A stretch of 64,000 nt of DNA from Acanthochromis polyacanthus. Lineage: Eukaryota; Chordata; Actinopteri; Pomacentridae. Below, in pieces: positions 1 to 11,940 of the stretch. Every line of letters starts with the position of its first letter. Position 1 is the stretch's first letter. The stretch lies in the NCBI RefSeq assembly GCF_021347895.1, contig NC_067120.1, positions 26,645,361 through 26,709,360 on the forward strand, written 5' to 3'. A program made the translations under genes and the position numbers. The notes below the pieces were generated by a model, which saw only the letters and a list, made by a program, of their open reading frames with translations, was not told where the DNA came from and did no database searches.

Positions 1-480
1 CTGCAGTATGTTAATAAACAGCCCCGGCAGCACGTTTCACCTTCATCCACAAAATTTGGGAGACATATAGAGCACACCAGGACACACAAAAAAGCCTCTT
101 GGAGTCATCCCCTAAACTCAACAGGAAGTCCGCCATTTTGAATTACGTGGATAAATTTTCTCTAATTTTTGAATTTTTGAGAGCGAACTCCTCCTCGGGG
201 TTAAGTCCTTGAGAGCTGAAATTTTGCCAGGATATACAACACGATCTCCTGATCAAAAGTTATTAAAAGATTCTTCCAGAGTCAAAGGGTGTGGACATGG
301 CGACCTCCAGAATTTTGATGGTTCGCCATGAAATATCAAGTGCTACCTTACTATCCTCTGCATGCACCAATCTACCTCAGACCTCACATGATTAAACACA
401 GTCCTGTCCTGATCACATTTATTGGCCAAAATACATTCACAGAGTGTGCCATAGCGCCCCCTACAGCATTTTAAAAAATA
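1..480 (+). repeat. Diverged interspersed repeat, unit 1 (left end cut by window)
   Basis: First of several decayed copies of one repeat family. Landmarks in order: AACAGGAAGTCCGCCATTTT near 120, ATTTTGCCAGGATATACA near 222, a GGGTGTGGACATGGCGACC block near 287, TTCGCCATGAAA near 323, and CATAGCGCCCCCTACAGC near 451 followed by an A/T run. The same landmarks return in the same order about 461 bp downstream. No long reading frame, terminal inverted repeat or target-site duplication was seen, so the element class is not determined. The motifs look familiar to me from teleost genomes; that is recollection, not a search result. Confidence 0.7.
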
Positions 481-920
481 GCCTCCACAGAGACTTTCAC
501 CGAGGACGATGAAATTTGGGCATGCAAATGTAGCATGTCAGTGCAAACAAAAAAGTCTCTTGGAGTCATTCTCTAAAACCCAACAGGAAGTCCGCCATTT
601 TGAATTAAATGTCAGATTTTTGGTGTTTTTGGTCATTTTCAACAATTCATTTCTCACAGGCAATAACTCCAAAACACCTGAATTTGGGAAAATATATAAA
701 ACACGCTTTCAGGTTGCATATTTGCGAAAATTGTTCACAAAACTAAAAGGGCGTGGCCATGGCGGCCAACTGAACTTTAATGTTACGCCATGAAGCAGGA
801 CGTCTTATGTAAATCCCTTGTACATGCTGCAATATACCTCAAACTTTACATGTTTGATCAGAGTCCAGTCCTGATGAGTTTCCTTGACCAATATAAGTCC
901 CAGAGATAGCACCACCTGGT
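481..920 (+). repeat. Diverged interspersed repeat, unit 2
   Basis: This unit repeats the landmarks of the preceding one: AACAGGAAGTCCGCCATTTT near 580, GGCGTGGCCATGGCGGCC near 750, CGCCATGAAGCAGGA near 786 and GATAGCACCACCTGGTGG near 903. Spacing to the previous unit is about 461 bp for most landmarks, so the two lie in tandem. A 94-codon open frame at 509-793 crosses it but shows no domain or start context and follows only the repeat. Confidence 0.7.
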
Positions 921-1055
921 GGATGGACAGAAAGTGCTGCATAAATAGCCTGTACATGCTCCAATCTGCCCTGAAATTTGACCTGTGTGCTCAGAATCCA
1001 GCCCTCGTGACATTCATGGGCCTAAATACACTCTGTCGCAGCGTTGCCTGGTGGA
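921..1055 (+). repeat. Extra 134-bp copy of the repeat tail
   Basis: This stretch re-iterates the 3' part of unit 2. ACATGCTCCAATCTGCCCTG here parallels ACATGCTGCAATATACCTC near 824, and the end GCGTTGCCTGGTGG parallels GCACCACCTGGTGG about 134 bp earlier. It is an old, clearly diverged partial tandem copy inside the interspersed repeat. Confidence 0.55.
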
Positions 1056-1295
1056 AATGCTTGGGGTCGCTGACCAGCAAGGATGCGAGGACCCGTCCAA
1101 CGCTGCTTGCAGCTTTAATTATTATTATTTTTCTGCCAAAAAACTGCATTTTTCAGGGCCTGAACATAGCTCGAAAAGTCATGAAAATTTGCACACACAA
1201 TCTGAACTGGCGAAAAAATTTCATATTTTTTAGGGCATGTGGAGGTGTGTGGTAAAATGGCTCCATAGCGCCCTCTACAAAATTTTAAAAAGTGG
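1056..1295 (+). repeat. Truncated repeat segment with CTTGCAGCTTTAATT motif
   Basis: The segment begins with GGTCGCTGACCAGCAAGGAT and a GCTTGCAGCTTTAATTATT motif near 1103, then an A/T-rich tract, and ends with CATAGCGCCCTCTACAAAA near 1264. The opening differs from the neighbouring units, so it may be the 5' end of a related full-length element joined to the tandem tails. I recall similar CTTGCAGCTTTAATT-containing dispersed repeats in fish, but cannot name the family. Open frames at 884-1255 and 985-1233 overlap each other and the repeat and are not credible genes. Confidence 0.5.
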
Positions 1296-1735
1296 TATTA
1301 AGCCAACTCGGAGGGCATTTGGCCGAGAGCTAAAAAATTTGGGAGGCATATGCAGCACATCAGGAAACACAAAAAAGTCAATCACAGCCATGCTCTACAC
1401 CCAACAGGAAGTGCGCCATCATGCGTTAACTGTACAAAATCTATGATGAACTCCTCCAAGGGGGAAAGTCTGAGCGATCTGAAATTTTGCCAGTACATAC
1501 AGCAGGCCTTGCTGAGAAAAAATTATCAAAATCTTCATCCATAGTTAAAGGGTGTGGTTGGGGCGGCCTGTCAAAATTTGATCCTTCGCCATGAAACAGG
1601 AAATACTGTCTAACTCTCCTGAACATGCTCCGATCTGAATTAAACTTTACATGTATGATCACAGACCTGCCTCGATGACATTTATAGAGCAAGATTCATT
1701 CACAGTCACAGCGCCACCTTGTGGTATCAAGAATT
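1296..1735 (+). repeat. Diverged interspersed repeat, unit 3
   Basis: Landmarks again appear in order: AACAGGAAGTGCGCCATCAT near 1404, TGAACTCCTCCAAGGGGGAA near 1446, GAAATTTTGCCAGTACATA near 1480, GGGTGTGGTTGGGGCGGCC near 1550, TTCGCCATGAAACAGGAA near 1586 and CACAGCGCCACCTTGTGG near 1706. It is about as diverged from units 1 and 2 as they are from each other, which suggests an old insertion cluster rather than a recent tandem expansion. Confidence 0.65.
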
Positions 1736-2056
1736 TGACATTTTTTACACTTTCATGTACTATTCTTATCCTGTTGCTCAGATTCACCTCAGATGTGGCG
1801 ACATAAGCCTGAACACATTGATGATGAATCACAGAAAAAATGGTGACGTGTGATAAAAAGGCGTGTCTGTGGCGGGACGGCAAAGTTTGATGTTTCGCCA
1901 TGAAAATTGAAGTGTTCATATCTCAGCTGCAAAGGATCCTATCTGCCCCAAACTTCATGTGCTGGACACCAGAACCAGTTTGAGGACATCCACACTGAAA
2001 AATTTAGAAAAAGTCATAGCGCCACCTATTGGTAACAAGTAGTTTAGAAATTACAT
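1736..2056 (+). repeat. Diverged interspersed repeat, unit 4, cut by the gap
   Basis: This is a shorter unit of about 310 bp, with GGCGTGTCTGTGGCGGGACG near 1860, TTTCGCCATGAAAATTGAAG near 1893 and CATAGCGCCACCTATTGG near 2015. It ends in the N run 25 bases after that last motif, so the true boundary between interspersed repeat and satellite cannot be seen. Confidence 0.65.
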
Positions 2057-2081
2057 NNNNNNNNNNNNNNNNNNNNNNNNN
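2057..2081. other. Assembly gap of 25 Ns
   Basis: A run of exactly 25 undetermined bases separates the interspersed repeat on the left from minus-strand satellite on the right. A short fixed-length run of this kind usually marks a join of unknown size, so nothing can be concluded about real distance or order across it. Confidence 0.98.
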
Positions 2082-5040
2082 GTTCACGTTACTGCAGCAT
2101 GTCATGATTTTTAGGGGGTTCAGAAATGCTGATTTCCTGAGCGTGAAATGCGCTTTTGGGTAAAATATGTTTTCCCGCAATTCCATTCAAACCAAATCAA
2201 CTGTGTGAAACATCATTTGCCTTCCAGCATTTAATGCACATTTCAGTATTTCTGAAGACTAAGAAATTTTGTTTTTAAACATGAGTTCAGGTACGGTAGC
2301 CAGCCTTCATAATTTTAGGAGCTACAATGCTGTTCCTGAGGCTGAAATGTCTCATTTCGGTTAAAATATGATGTAGCCACAATTTTCCTTCAAGACCAAA
2401 TCAACTGAAATATCATATTTGTCCTTCATGATTTTATCAAATTTCAAGTCATTCTGAGAAGTTTTGTGTGAAAAACACGAGAGTTCACGCTACGTGCACA
2501 TTCATGATTTTTAGGGGGCAGAAATGTTGTTCCTGAGCTGAATGCGCATTTTGTAAATATGTTGTAGCCACAATTACTTCCAACCAGATGCAACTGAAAC
2601 TTCGCATTTGCCTTCAGAAAATTAATCAATCTGGGAGTATTTCTAGAAGAAGAAATTTGTTTTAAAACATGAAGGATCAGCGTCACGGTAAGCAGCTTCA
2701 AATTTTAAGAGGCTACAATGCTGTTCTAGAGAGCTGAATGCGCCGATTTTGTTAAAGATGTTGTGCCACAATTACTTCAAAGCAAAATCAAACTGAAAGT
2801 CATTTGCCTTCATATTTATCAAATTTCAAGTCATTTCTGAGAAGTTTGTGTGAAAACACGAAGTTACGTTACTGGCCATGCATTCATGTTTTTAGGGGTG
2901 AATGCTGTTCCTGAGCTGAAATGCGGCACGTTTTGGTAAATATGTTGTCCTCGCAAATTCCTTCAACCAAAATCAACTGAATACATCATTTTCCTACACA
3001 TTTTTCACATTTCCAGTTTTTCTGAAGGAGAAATTTTGTGTGTCAATCAATCCAAGATCATCTTACGGCAGCCTTCATGAATCTTAGATGGTTCAATGCT
3101 GTTCCCTAAACTGAAAGTACAATCACTTTGGGTAAATATGTTGTAGCCCAATCGGCGTGGTAAGGCGAGAGACAGCTGAAACGATCATTTTCCAACACAG
3201 TTTTAATACAGTTTTCCTTAGTATTTCTGAAGAAGAAAATTTGTGTGTCAACATCAAAGATCACGTTACGGAGCAGCCTTCATGGGAAGTTTTAGATGGT
3301 TCAAATGCTGTTCCTAAATCTGAGTAGCACACTTTGGTAAAAATATGTCTGTCCCACATTCCTTCAAACCAGAAATCAACTGAAACATCATTTTGCCTGC
3401 AGATTTAATCACATTTCTAGTATTTCTGAAGAAGGAAATTTGTTTTTAAAACATGCCTGTCAGGGTATGTTTTGGCAAGGTCCGTAGCCAGCTTCATAAA
3501 ATTTTAAAGAGGCTACAATGCTGTTCTGAGGCCTGAAATGCGCTTTTGGTAAAAGATCTTGTAGCCACAAATTCTTCAACCAAATCAATCTGAATCAATC
3601 ATTTTCCTACATCATTTTATACTTTCTCCAGTATCTCGAAAGAAGAATACGGTGTGTAACATTTGATCACGTTACGGTGCTAGCCGCTTTATTGAATTTT
3701 ATTGTTAGTAGAGAAACGCATGTAGTCCTAATCTGGAAATAACACCATTGGTAAATTAGATTTTCGGCCCGCAATTTCCTTCAACCAATTCACTGAAACA
3801 TCTTTTTGGTACATATTGCCTTCAGAATTAATCACGATTTTCCAGTATTTCTGAAAAAGAATTTGTTTTAAAGAGTCATTAAGAATCAAGGTCACGTCGA
3901 GTAGGCAGCCCTTCATAATTTTTAAGAGGCTACTGCTGTTCTGACGCTTGAAATGCGCATTTTTTGGTAAATGTTGTAGCCACAATTACTTCAGAAGCAA
4001 TCAACACTGAAACATCATTTTGCCTTCATTATTCCATCCAAATTTCAAGTCATTCTGAGACGTTTGTATGAAAACATGAAGTTCAAGGTTTAACTGGCAT
4101 GATTTCATTGATTTTAACGGCTAGAAATGCTGTTTCTGAGCTTAATGCGCAACTTTGGTAAAATCACTGTTGTCCTCGGCAATTCCTTCAAAACCAAATC
4201 AAACTTTGAAACATCATTTTCCTACACATTTTATCAATTTCCAGTATTTCTGAAGTTAAGAAATTTGTGTGTCAACATTAAGATCACGTTACGGCCAGCC
4301 TTCATAAATTTTAGATGCTCAAATGCTGTTCCTAAACTGAAATACACACTTTGGTAAATATGTTGTAGCCACACAATTTACTTCAAAGCAATCAAACTGA
4401 ACATTCATTTGCCCTTCATATTTATCAAATTTTCAAGTCATCTGAGAGTTTGTGTTGAAAACACGAAGTTCACGTTACTCGCAGCATTCATTTTTTTGGG
4501 CTTGATCTGTTCTGAGCTGAAATGGCCGCACTTTTGGTAAAACTATTTGTCTCCGCAATTCCTTCAAACAAATCAACTGAAAACATTATCAGTTTCTTTA
4601 CACATTTTATCACATTTCCAGTATTTTTGAGAAGAATTGTGTGTCAACATTTCAAGATCACGTCGGCAGCTTCATGAATTTTAGATGCTTTTCAAATGCT
4701 GTTTCTAACTGAAGTACACACTTTGGTAATATGTTTTTCCCCACAATTCTTCAAACCAAAATCAACTGAAACATACATTTGCCTGCAGATGTTAATCACA
4801 TTTCTAGTATTTCTGCAAGAAGGAATTGTTTTAAAACAATGCGCTGTCAGGTAGTTGTCGCAGGTCACGGTAGCCGGCAGCCTTCTATAATTTTAGAGGC
4901 TAACAATGCTGTTCCTAAACTTGAATTGCACACCTTTTGGTAAAATATGATTTGCCCGCAATTCTCTTCAAAACCAAATCAATGAAACATCATTTGCCTT
5001 CAGATTTAGGTGAGATTTACTAGTTTTCTTTTCTGAGCAG
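2082..5040 (-). repeat. Inverted satellite block, subfamily C, error-rich (about 15 monomers)
   Basis: Read on the minus strand, this block aligns with the 185-bp satellite that fills the rest of the window. Plus-strand hallmarks are GCTGTTCCTGAG, CCTTCAAACCAAATCAACTG, CATCATTTGCC and a GATCACGTTACGGCAGCC block, returning every 190-200 bp (for example near 2082, 2486, 3056, 3264, 3666, 4285, 4475). Consistent differences from subfamily A, such as ATTTTAGATGG and GTTACGGCAGCC, recur in several monomers and so define a real subfamily. Copies with GTTACTGCAGC, GTTACGGCAGCC and GGTAGCCAGCC starts are intermixed, hinting at a multi-monomer order. Small insertions and deletions, mostly in homopolymers, occur every few tens of bases and differ from copy to copy, which points to uncorrected sequencing error. 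The open frames at 2444-2701, 3728-3985 and 4127-4357 are by-products. Confidence 0.85.
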
Positions 5041-5070
5041 AAGAATTTGTTCACGATGAAAGTGCAGAAG
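5010..5070. other. Satellite orientation and subfamily switch point
   Basis: Left of here the monomers are minus-strand subfamily C. From about 5070 they are plus-strand subfamily A, the first clean landmark being GTTCATGTTGACACACAAAT near 5076. The 60 bp between match neither orientation cleanly. Because subfamily changes along with strand, a simple fold-back of one read does not explain it by itself. The flank is error-rich, so a chimeric read or misjoin cannot be excluded. Confidence 0.7.
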
Positions 5071-7400
5071 GCGTTCATGTTGACACACAAATTACTTCTT
5101 CAGAATGACTTGAAATGCGATAAATATGAAGGCAAATGATGTTAAAGGTGTTCTGGTTTGAAGGAATTGCATATTTCAGCAATCTGTGCATTTAAGACCA
5201 GGACCAGCATTTGAGCTGAGAAAAATCATCAGGGTTGCATTAACGTGAAGTCATGTTGACACACAACGATTTTCTTCAGATTGACTTGAATGTGATAATA
5301 TGAAGATGTTAAGGTGTTCTGGTTTATAAAGGAATGCATGGAGAATACCTTTGACCAAACTGAGAATTTAAGCTCAGAACAGCATTTGAAGCTGAGAAAA
5401 CTCATCAGGGCTGTATAAACATGAAGTTCATGTTGACACACAAATTACTTCTTCAGAATGACTTGAAATGTGATAAATATGAAGGCAAATGGTGTTTGAA
5501 GCTGACTTTGTTTGAAGGAATTGCATGGACAGCATATTTGACCAAACTGTGCATTTCAGCTCAGGAACAGCATTTTGAGCACAGACAAATTATCAGGGCT
5601 GGATTAACGTGAACTTCATGTTGACACACAATTACTTCTTCAGAATGACTTGATAGTTTTAAAATATGAATGCAAATGATGTTTGAGCTGACTTGGTTAG
5701 AGGATTGCATGGACAGCAAATTAGACCAACTGTGCATTTCAGCTCAGGAACAGCATTTTGAGCACAGACAAATTATCAGGGCTGGATTAACGTGAAGTTC
5801 ATGTTGACACACAAATTACTTCTCAGAATGACTTGAAATGCGAAAAATATGAAGGCAAATGATGTTAAAAGTGTTTTTGTTTGAAGTAATTGCATGGACA
5901 GCATATTTGACCAAACTGTGCATATGAGCTCAGGAACAGCATTTGAAGCTCGGAACACTCATCAGGGCTGCTTAAAGTGAAGTTCATGGTTGATAAAATA
6001 TTTTTCTTCAGAATGACTTGAAATGCGAGAAATATGAAGTCAAATGATGCTCAAGGTGTTCTGGATTGAAGGGATGCATTTACAGTGTATTTGACCAAAC
6101 TGTGCATTTCAGCTCACGAACAGCATTTTAACTACAGACAAAGTATCAGGGGTGTATTAACCTGAAGTTCATGTTGACACACAAATTACTTCTTCAGAAT
6201 GACTTGATAGTTTTAAAATATGAATGCAAATGATGTTTGAGCTTACTTGGTTCGAAGGAATTGCATGGACAGCATATTAACCAAACTGTGCATTTCAGCT
6301 CAGGAACAGCATTTTTAGCACAGACAAATTATCAGGGCTGGATTAACGTGAACTTCATGTTCACACACAAATGACTTCTTCAGAATGACTTGAAATGTGA
6401 TAAATATGAAGGCAAATGATGTTTTAGCTGACTTGGTTTGAAGAAATTGCATGGACAGCATATTTGACCAAAGTTTGCATTTCAGCTCAGGAACAGCATT
6501 TTGAGCACAGACAATTTATCAGGTGTGTATTAACGTGAAGTTCATGTTGACACACAAATTACTTCTTCAGAATGACGTGAAATGCGATAAATATGAAGGC
6601 AAATGATGTTCAAGGTGTTCTGGTTTGAAGGAATTGCATATTTCAGCAAACTGTGCATTTAAGCCCATGACCAGCATTTGAAGCTGAGAAAAATCATCAG
6701 GGCTGTATAAACGTGAAGTTCATGTTGACAAAATATTTTTTTCTTCAGAATGACTTGAAATGCGAGAAATACGAAGTCAAATGATGTTCAAGGTGTTCTG
6801 GTTTGAAGGGTTACATTTACAGTGTATTTGACCAAACTGTGCATTTCCGCTCAGGAACAACATTTAAGGACAGACAAATTATCAGGGCTGTATTAACGTG
6901 AAGTTCATGTTGACACACAAATTACTTCTTCAGAATGACTTGAAATGAAATAAATATGAAGGCAAATGATGTTTAAGGTGTTCTGGTTTGAAGGAATTGC
7001 ATATTTCAGCAAACTGTGCATTTAAGACCAGGACCAGCATTTGAAGCTGAGAAAAATCATCAGGACTGCATTAACGTGAAGTTCATGTTGACACACAACG
7101 ATTTTCTTCAGATTGACTTGAAATGTGATAAATATGAAGATGTTAAAGGTGTTCTGGTTTATAAAGGAATGCATGGAGAATACATTTGACCAAACTGAGA
7201 ATTTCAGCTCAGGAACAGCATTTGAAGCTGAGAAAATTCATCAGGACTGCTTTAACGTGAAGTTCATGTTGACACACAAATTACTTCTTCAGAATGACTT
7301 GAAATGAAATAAATATGAAGGCAAATGATGTTCAAGGTGTTCTGGTTTGAAGGGATACATTTACAGCATATTGACCAAACTGTGCATTTCAGCTCAGGAA
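5050..7400 (+). repeat. Subfamily A segment with residual single-base deletions
   Basis: This is a copy of about 20650-22800, and beyond 7.1 kb of 39052 onward. Against those copies it lacks single bases at scattered points: AGCATTTGAGCTGAG near 5210 for AGCATTTGAAGCTGAG, GATAATATGAAG near 5296 for GATAAATATGAAG, TTACTTCTCAG near 5816 for TTACTTCTTCAG, GCATATTAACC near 6272 for GCATATTAGACC, and CAGCATATTGACC near 7366 for CAGCATATTTGACC. Density falls with distance from the gap, and I noticed none of this kind beyond about 7.4 kb. That fits thinning read coverage at a contig end rather than biological decay. Confidence 0.75.
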
Positions 7401-8985
7401 CAGCATTGTAAGCACAGACAAATTATCAGGGCTGTATTAACGTGAAGTTCATGTTGACACACAAATTACTTCTTCAGAATGACTTGATAGTTTTAAAATA
7501 TGAATGCAAATGATGTTTGAGCTGACTTGGTTAGAAGCAATTGCATGGACAGCATATTAGACCAAACTGTGCATTTCAGCTCAGGAACAGCATTTTGAGC
7601 ACAGACAAATTATCAGGGCTGTATTAACGTGAAGTTCATGTTGACACACAAATTACTTCTTCAGAATGACTTGAAATGCGATAAATATGAAGGCAAATGA
7701 TGTTAACATTGATTTTGTTTGAAGGAATCGCATGGACAGCATATTTGACCAAACTGTGCATATGAGCTCAGGAACAGCATTTGAAGCTGAGAAAAATCAT
7801 CAGGGCTGTATTTACGTGAAGTTCATGTTGACACACAAATTACGTCTTCAGAATGACTTGAAATGCGAGAAAAATGAAGTCAAATGATGCTCAAGGTGTT
7901 CTGGATAAAAGGGATGCATTTACAGTGTATTTGACCAAACTGTGCATTTCAGCTCAGGAACAGCATTTTGAGCACAGACAAATTATCAGGGCTGGATTAA
8001 CGTGAACTTCATGTTGACACACAAATGACTTCTTCAGAATGACTTGAAATGTGATAAATATGAAGGCAAATGATGTTTGAGCTGACTTGGTTTGAAGCAA
8101 TTGCATGGACAGCATATGAGACCAAACTGTGCATTTCAGCTCAGGAACAGCATTTTGAGCACAGACAAATTATCAAGGCTGTATTAACGTGAAGTTCATG
8201 TTGACACACAAATTACTTATTCAGAATGACTTGAAATGCGATAAATATGAAGGCAAATGATACTAAAAGTGTTTTTGTTTGAAGTAATTGCATGGACAAC
8301 ATATTTGATCAAACTGTGCATATGAGCTCAGGAACAGCATTTGAAGATGAGAAAAATCATCAGGCTGCAATCACGTGAAGTTCATGTTGACACACAAATT
8401 ACTTCTTCAGAAAGATTCGAAATGCGATAAATATGAAGGCAAATGATGTCAAAAGTGTTTTTGTTTGAAGGAATCGCATGGACAGTATATTTGACCTAAC
8501 TGTGCATATGAGCTCAGGAACAGCATTTGAAGCTCGGAAAACTCATCAGGGCTGCTTTAAAGTGAAGTTCATGTTGATAAAATATTTTTTTCTTCAGAAT
8601 GACTTGAAATGCGAGAAATATGAAGTCAAATGATGCTCAAGGTGTTCTGGATTGAAGGGATGCATTTACAGTGTATTTGACCAAACTGTGCATTTCAGCT
8701 CACGAACAGCATTTTAACCACAGACAAAGTATCAGGGCTGTATTAACGTGAAGTTCATGTTGACACACAAATTACTTCTTCAGAATGACTTGATAGTTTT
8801 AAAATATGAATGCAAATGATGTTTGAGCTGACTTGGTTTGAAGGAATTGCATGGACAGCATATTTGACCAAACTGTGCATTTCAGCTCAGGAACAGCATT
8901 TTGAGCACAGACAAATCATCAGGGCTGGATTAATGTGAACTTCATGTTGACACACAAATAACTTCTTCAGAATGACTTGAAATGT
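7401..8985 (+). repeat. Subfamily A block, near-copy of 39.3-40.8 kb
   Basis: About 8.5 monomers matching 39330-40740 at an offset of 31927 bp. They share private variants such as GAGAAAAATGAAG near 7868, GCATATGAGACC near 8112 and GACAGTATATTTGACC near 8480. The match weakens from about 8840, where the left copy has GACTTGGTTTGAAGGAATT and the right copy GACTTGGTTAGAAGCAATT. Nothing but satellite is present. Confidence 0.8.
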
Positions 8986-10535
8986 GATAAATATGAAGGC
9001 CAATGATGTTTAAGGTGTTCTGGATTGAAGGAATTGCACGGACAGCATATTTTACCAAACTGTGCATTTCAGCTCTGGAACAGCATTTGAAGCGTATGGA
9101 AATCATTAAGGCTGCACGATTCTATACTTTATGTTTTCAAACAAATTTCTTCTTCAAAATTGTTTGAGAAGTAAAACAAGTGATGTTTGAGTTGGTTTGG
9201 TTTGAAGTGATTCGATGGAAAGCATATTTGTAAAAACTGTGCATTTCAGCTCATGAACAACATTTTAAGAGCAGATAAATCATGAGGTCTGTATTAACAT
9301 GAACATAATGTTGACACACAAATGTCATCTTCAGAATGATTTGAGAAGTGATTAATATGAAGGCCAATGATGTTTAAGGTGTTCTATATTGAAGGAATGG
9401 CACGGACAGCATATTTGACCAAACTGTGCATTTCAGCTCTGGAACAGCATTTGAAGCGTATGGAAATCATTAAGGCTGCACCATTCTACACTTTATGTTT
9501 TCAAACAAATTTCTCCTTCAAAATTATTTGAGAAGTAAAACAAGTGATGTTTGAGTTGGTTTGGTTTGAAGTGATTCCATGGAAAGCATATTTGTCCAAA
9601 CTGTGCATTTCAGCTCATGAACAGCATTTTAAGAGCAGATAAATCATGAGGTCTGTATTAACATGAACATAATGTTGACACACAAATGTCATCTTCAGAA
9701 TGATTTGAGAAGTGATTAATATGATGTTTAATGATGTTTAACGTGCAACGGCTTAAAGGAATTGCATGCATAACATATTTGACCAAATTGTGCATTTCAG
9801 CTCCGGACCACCATTTTAATAGCAGAAAAATCATGACAGCTGTTTTGACATGAACATAATGTTGACACACAAATTTCTTCTCCAGAATGATTTGAGAAGT
9901 GATAAATATGAAGGCCAATGATGTTTAACGTGGTTGGGCGTGAATGAACGACATGGACAGCATATTTGACCAAACTGTGCATTTCAGCTTAGGAAAAGCA
10001 TTTTCAGAGCAGAAAATTGATGACAGATGTATTAACATGAAAATAATGTTGACACACAAATTTCTTCTTCAGAATGATTCGAGAAGTGATAAATATGATG
10101 TTTAATGATGTTTAACGTGGTTGGGCGTGAATGAATGACATGGACAGCATATTTGCACAAACTGTGCACTTCAGCTCTGGAACAGCATTTGAAGCGTATA
10201 GAAATCATTAAGGCTGCACGATTCTACACTTTATGTTTTCAAACAAATTTCTTGTTCAACTGATTTGAGAAGTGAAAATATGAAGGCCAATGATGTTTAA
10301 GGTGTTCTGGATTGAAGGAATGGCACGGACAGCATATTTGACCAAACTGTGCATTTCAGCTCTGGAACAGCATTTGAAGCGTATGGAAATCATTAAGGCT
10401 GCACGATTCTACACTTTATGTTTTCAAACAAATTTTTTCTTCAAACTGATTTGAGAAGTGATAAATATGAAGGCCAATGATGTTTAAGGTGTTCTGGAAT
10501 TGAAGGAATTGCACGGACAGCATATTTGACCAAAC
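8985..10535 (+). repeat. Subfamily B island 1
   Basis: The block starts where GAAGGCCAATGATGTTTAAGG replaces the A-type GAAGGCAAATGATG near 8995. It carries the B hallmarks: TTTATGTTTTCAAACAAATT near 9129, GAGAAGTAAAACAAGTGATG near 9168, CGTGCAACGGCTTAAAGG near 9740 and GTTGGGCGTGAATGAACG near 9932. A short internal duplication, ATGATGTTTA twice in a row, occurs in several B monomers. From about 10260 it matches 15261 onward at an offset of 5001 bp, including the odd GTGAAAATATG form. Confidence 0.85.
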
Positions 10536-11940
10536 TGTGCATTTCAGCTCAGGAACAGCATTTTGAGCACAGACAAATTATCAGGGCTGGAATAAGGTGA
10601 ACTTCATGTTGACACACAAATAACTTCTTCAGAATGACTTGAAATGTGATAAATATGAAGGCAAATGGTGTTTGAGCTGACTTGGTTTGAAGGAATTGCA
10701 TGGACAGCATATTTGACCAAACTGTGCATTTCAGCTCAGGAACAGCATTTTGAGCACAGACAAATTATCAGGGCTGGATTAACGTGAACGTCATGTTGAC
10801 ACACAAATGACTTCTTCAGAATGACTTGAAATGTGATAAATATGAAGGCAAATGATGTTCAAGGTGTTCTGGTTTGACGGGATGCATTGACAGTGTATTT
10901 TACCAAACTGTGCATTTCAGCTCAGGAACAGCATTTTTTAGTACAGACAAATTATCAGGGCTGTATTAACGTGAAGTTCATGTTGACACACAAATTACTT
11001 CTTCAGAATGACTTGAAATGCGATAAATATGAAGGCAAATGATGTTAAAGGTGTTCTGGTTTGAAGGAATTGCATATTTCAGCAATCTGTGCATTTAAGA
11101 CCAGGACCAGCATTTGAAGCTGAGAAAAATCATCAGGGTTGCATTAACGTGAAGTTCATGTTGACACACAACGATTTTCTTCAGATTGACTTGAAATGTG
11201 ATAAATATGAAGATGTTTAAGGTGTTCTGGTTTATAAAGGAATGCATGGAGAATACATTTGACCAAACTGAGAATTTCAGCTCAGGAACAGCATTTGAAG
11301 CTGAGAAAACTCATCAGGGCTGTATAAACATGAAGTTCATGTTGACACACAACTTTCTTCTTCAGAAAGATTCGAAATGCGATAAATATGAAGACAAATG
11401 ATGTCAAAAGTGTTTTTGTTTGAAGAAATTGCATGGACAGCATATTTGACCAAACTGTGCATATGAGCTCAGGAACAGCATTTGAAGCTCAGAAAAGTCA
11501 TCAGGGCTGCAATCACGTGAAGTACATGTTGACAAAATGTTTTTTTCTTCAGAATGACTTGAAATGCGAGAAATATGAAGTCAAATGATGTTCAAGGTGT
11601 TCTGGGTTGAAGGGATGCATTTACAGTGCATTTGACCAAACTGTGCTTTTCAGCTCAGGAACAGCATTTTAAGCACAGACAAATTATCAGGGCTGGATTA
11701 ACGTGAACTTCATGTTGACACACAAATTACTTCTTCAGAATGACTTGAAATGTGATAAATATGAAGGCAAATGGTGTTTGAGCTGACTTGGTTTGAAGGA
11801 ATTGCATGGACAGCATATTTGACCAAACTGTGCATTTCAGCTCAGGAACAGCATTTTAAGCACAGACAAATCATCAGGGCTGGATTAATGTGAACTTCAT
11901 GTTGACACACAAATAACTTCTTCAGAATGACTTGAAATGT
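10536..11940 (+). repeat. Subfamily A block between B islands 1 and 2
   Basis: About 7.5 A-type monomers that align with 15537-16941 at an offset of 5001 bp. They include the ACACAACGATTTTCTTCAG monomer near 11165 and the GACAAAATGTTTTTTTCTTC monomer near 11531. The 67-codon plus frame at 11198-11401 is the repeat-borne frame that returns at 16199, 18418, 33322, 34803 and 60975. No gene is supported. Confidence 0.85.

Noticed and set aside
509..793. A 94-codon frame inside repeat unit 2, considered as a remnant transposon protein.
   Set aside because: No transposase, reverse transcriptase or other motif is visible, and the aligned parts of units 1 and 3 do not keep the frame open.
884..1255. 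A 123-codon plus-strand frame in the interspersed repeat, the longest in the window.
   Set aside because: It crosses the boundary between two repeat segments, overlaps another frame at 985-1233, and has no recognisable domain. Length alone is within chance for this amount of sequence.
2082..5040. The inverted block considered as a plain fold-back read artefact of the adjacent plus-strand array.
   Set aside because: Its reverse complement differs consistently from the sequence just right of 5070 at many shared positions, so it is not a mirror of it. A chimeric join of two true sequences remains possible.
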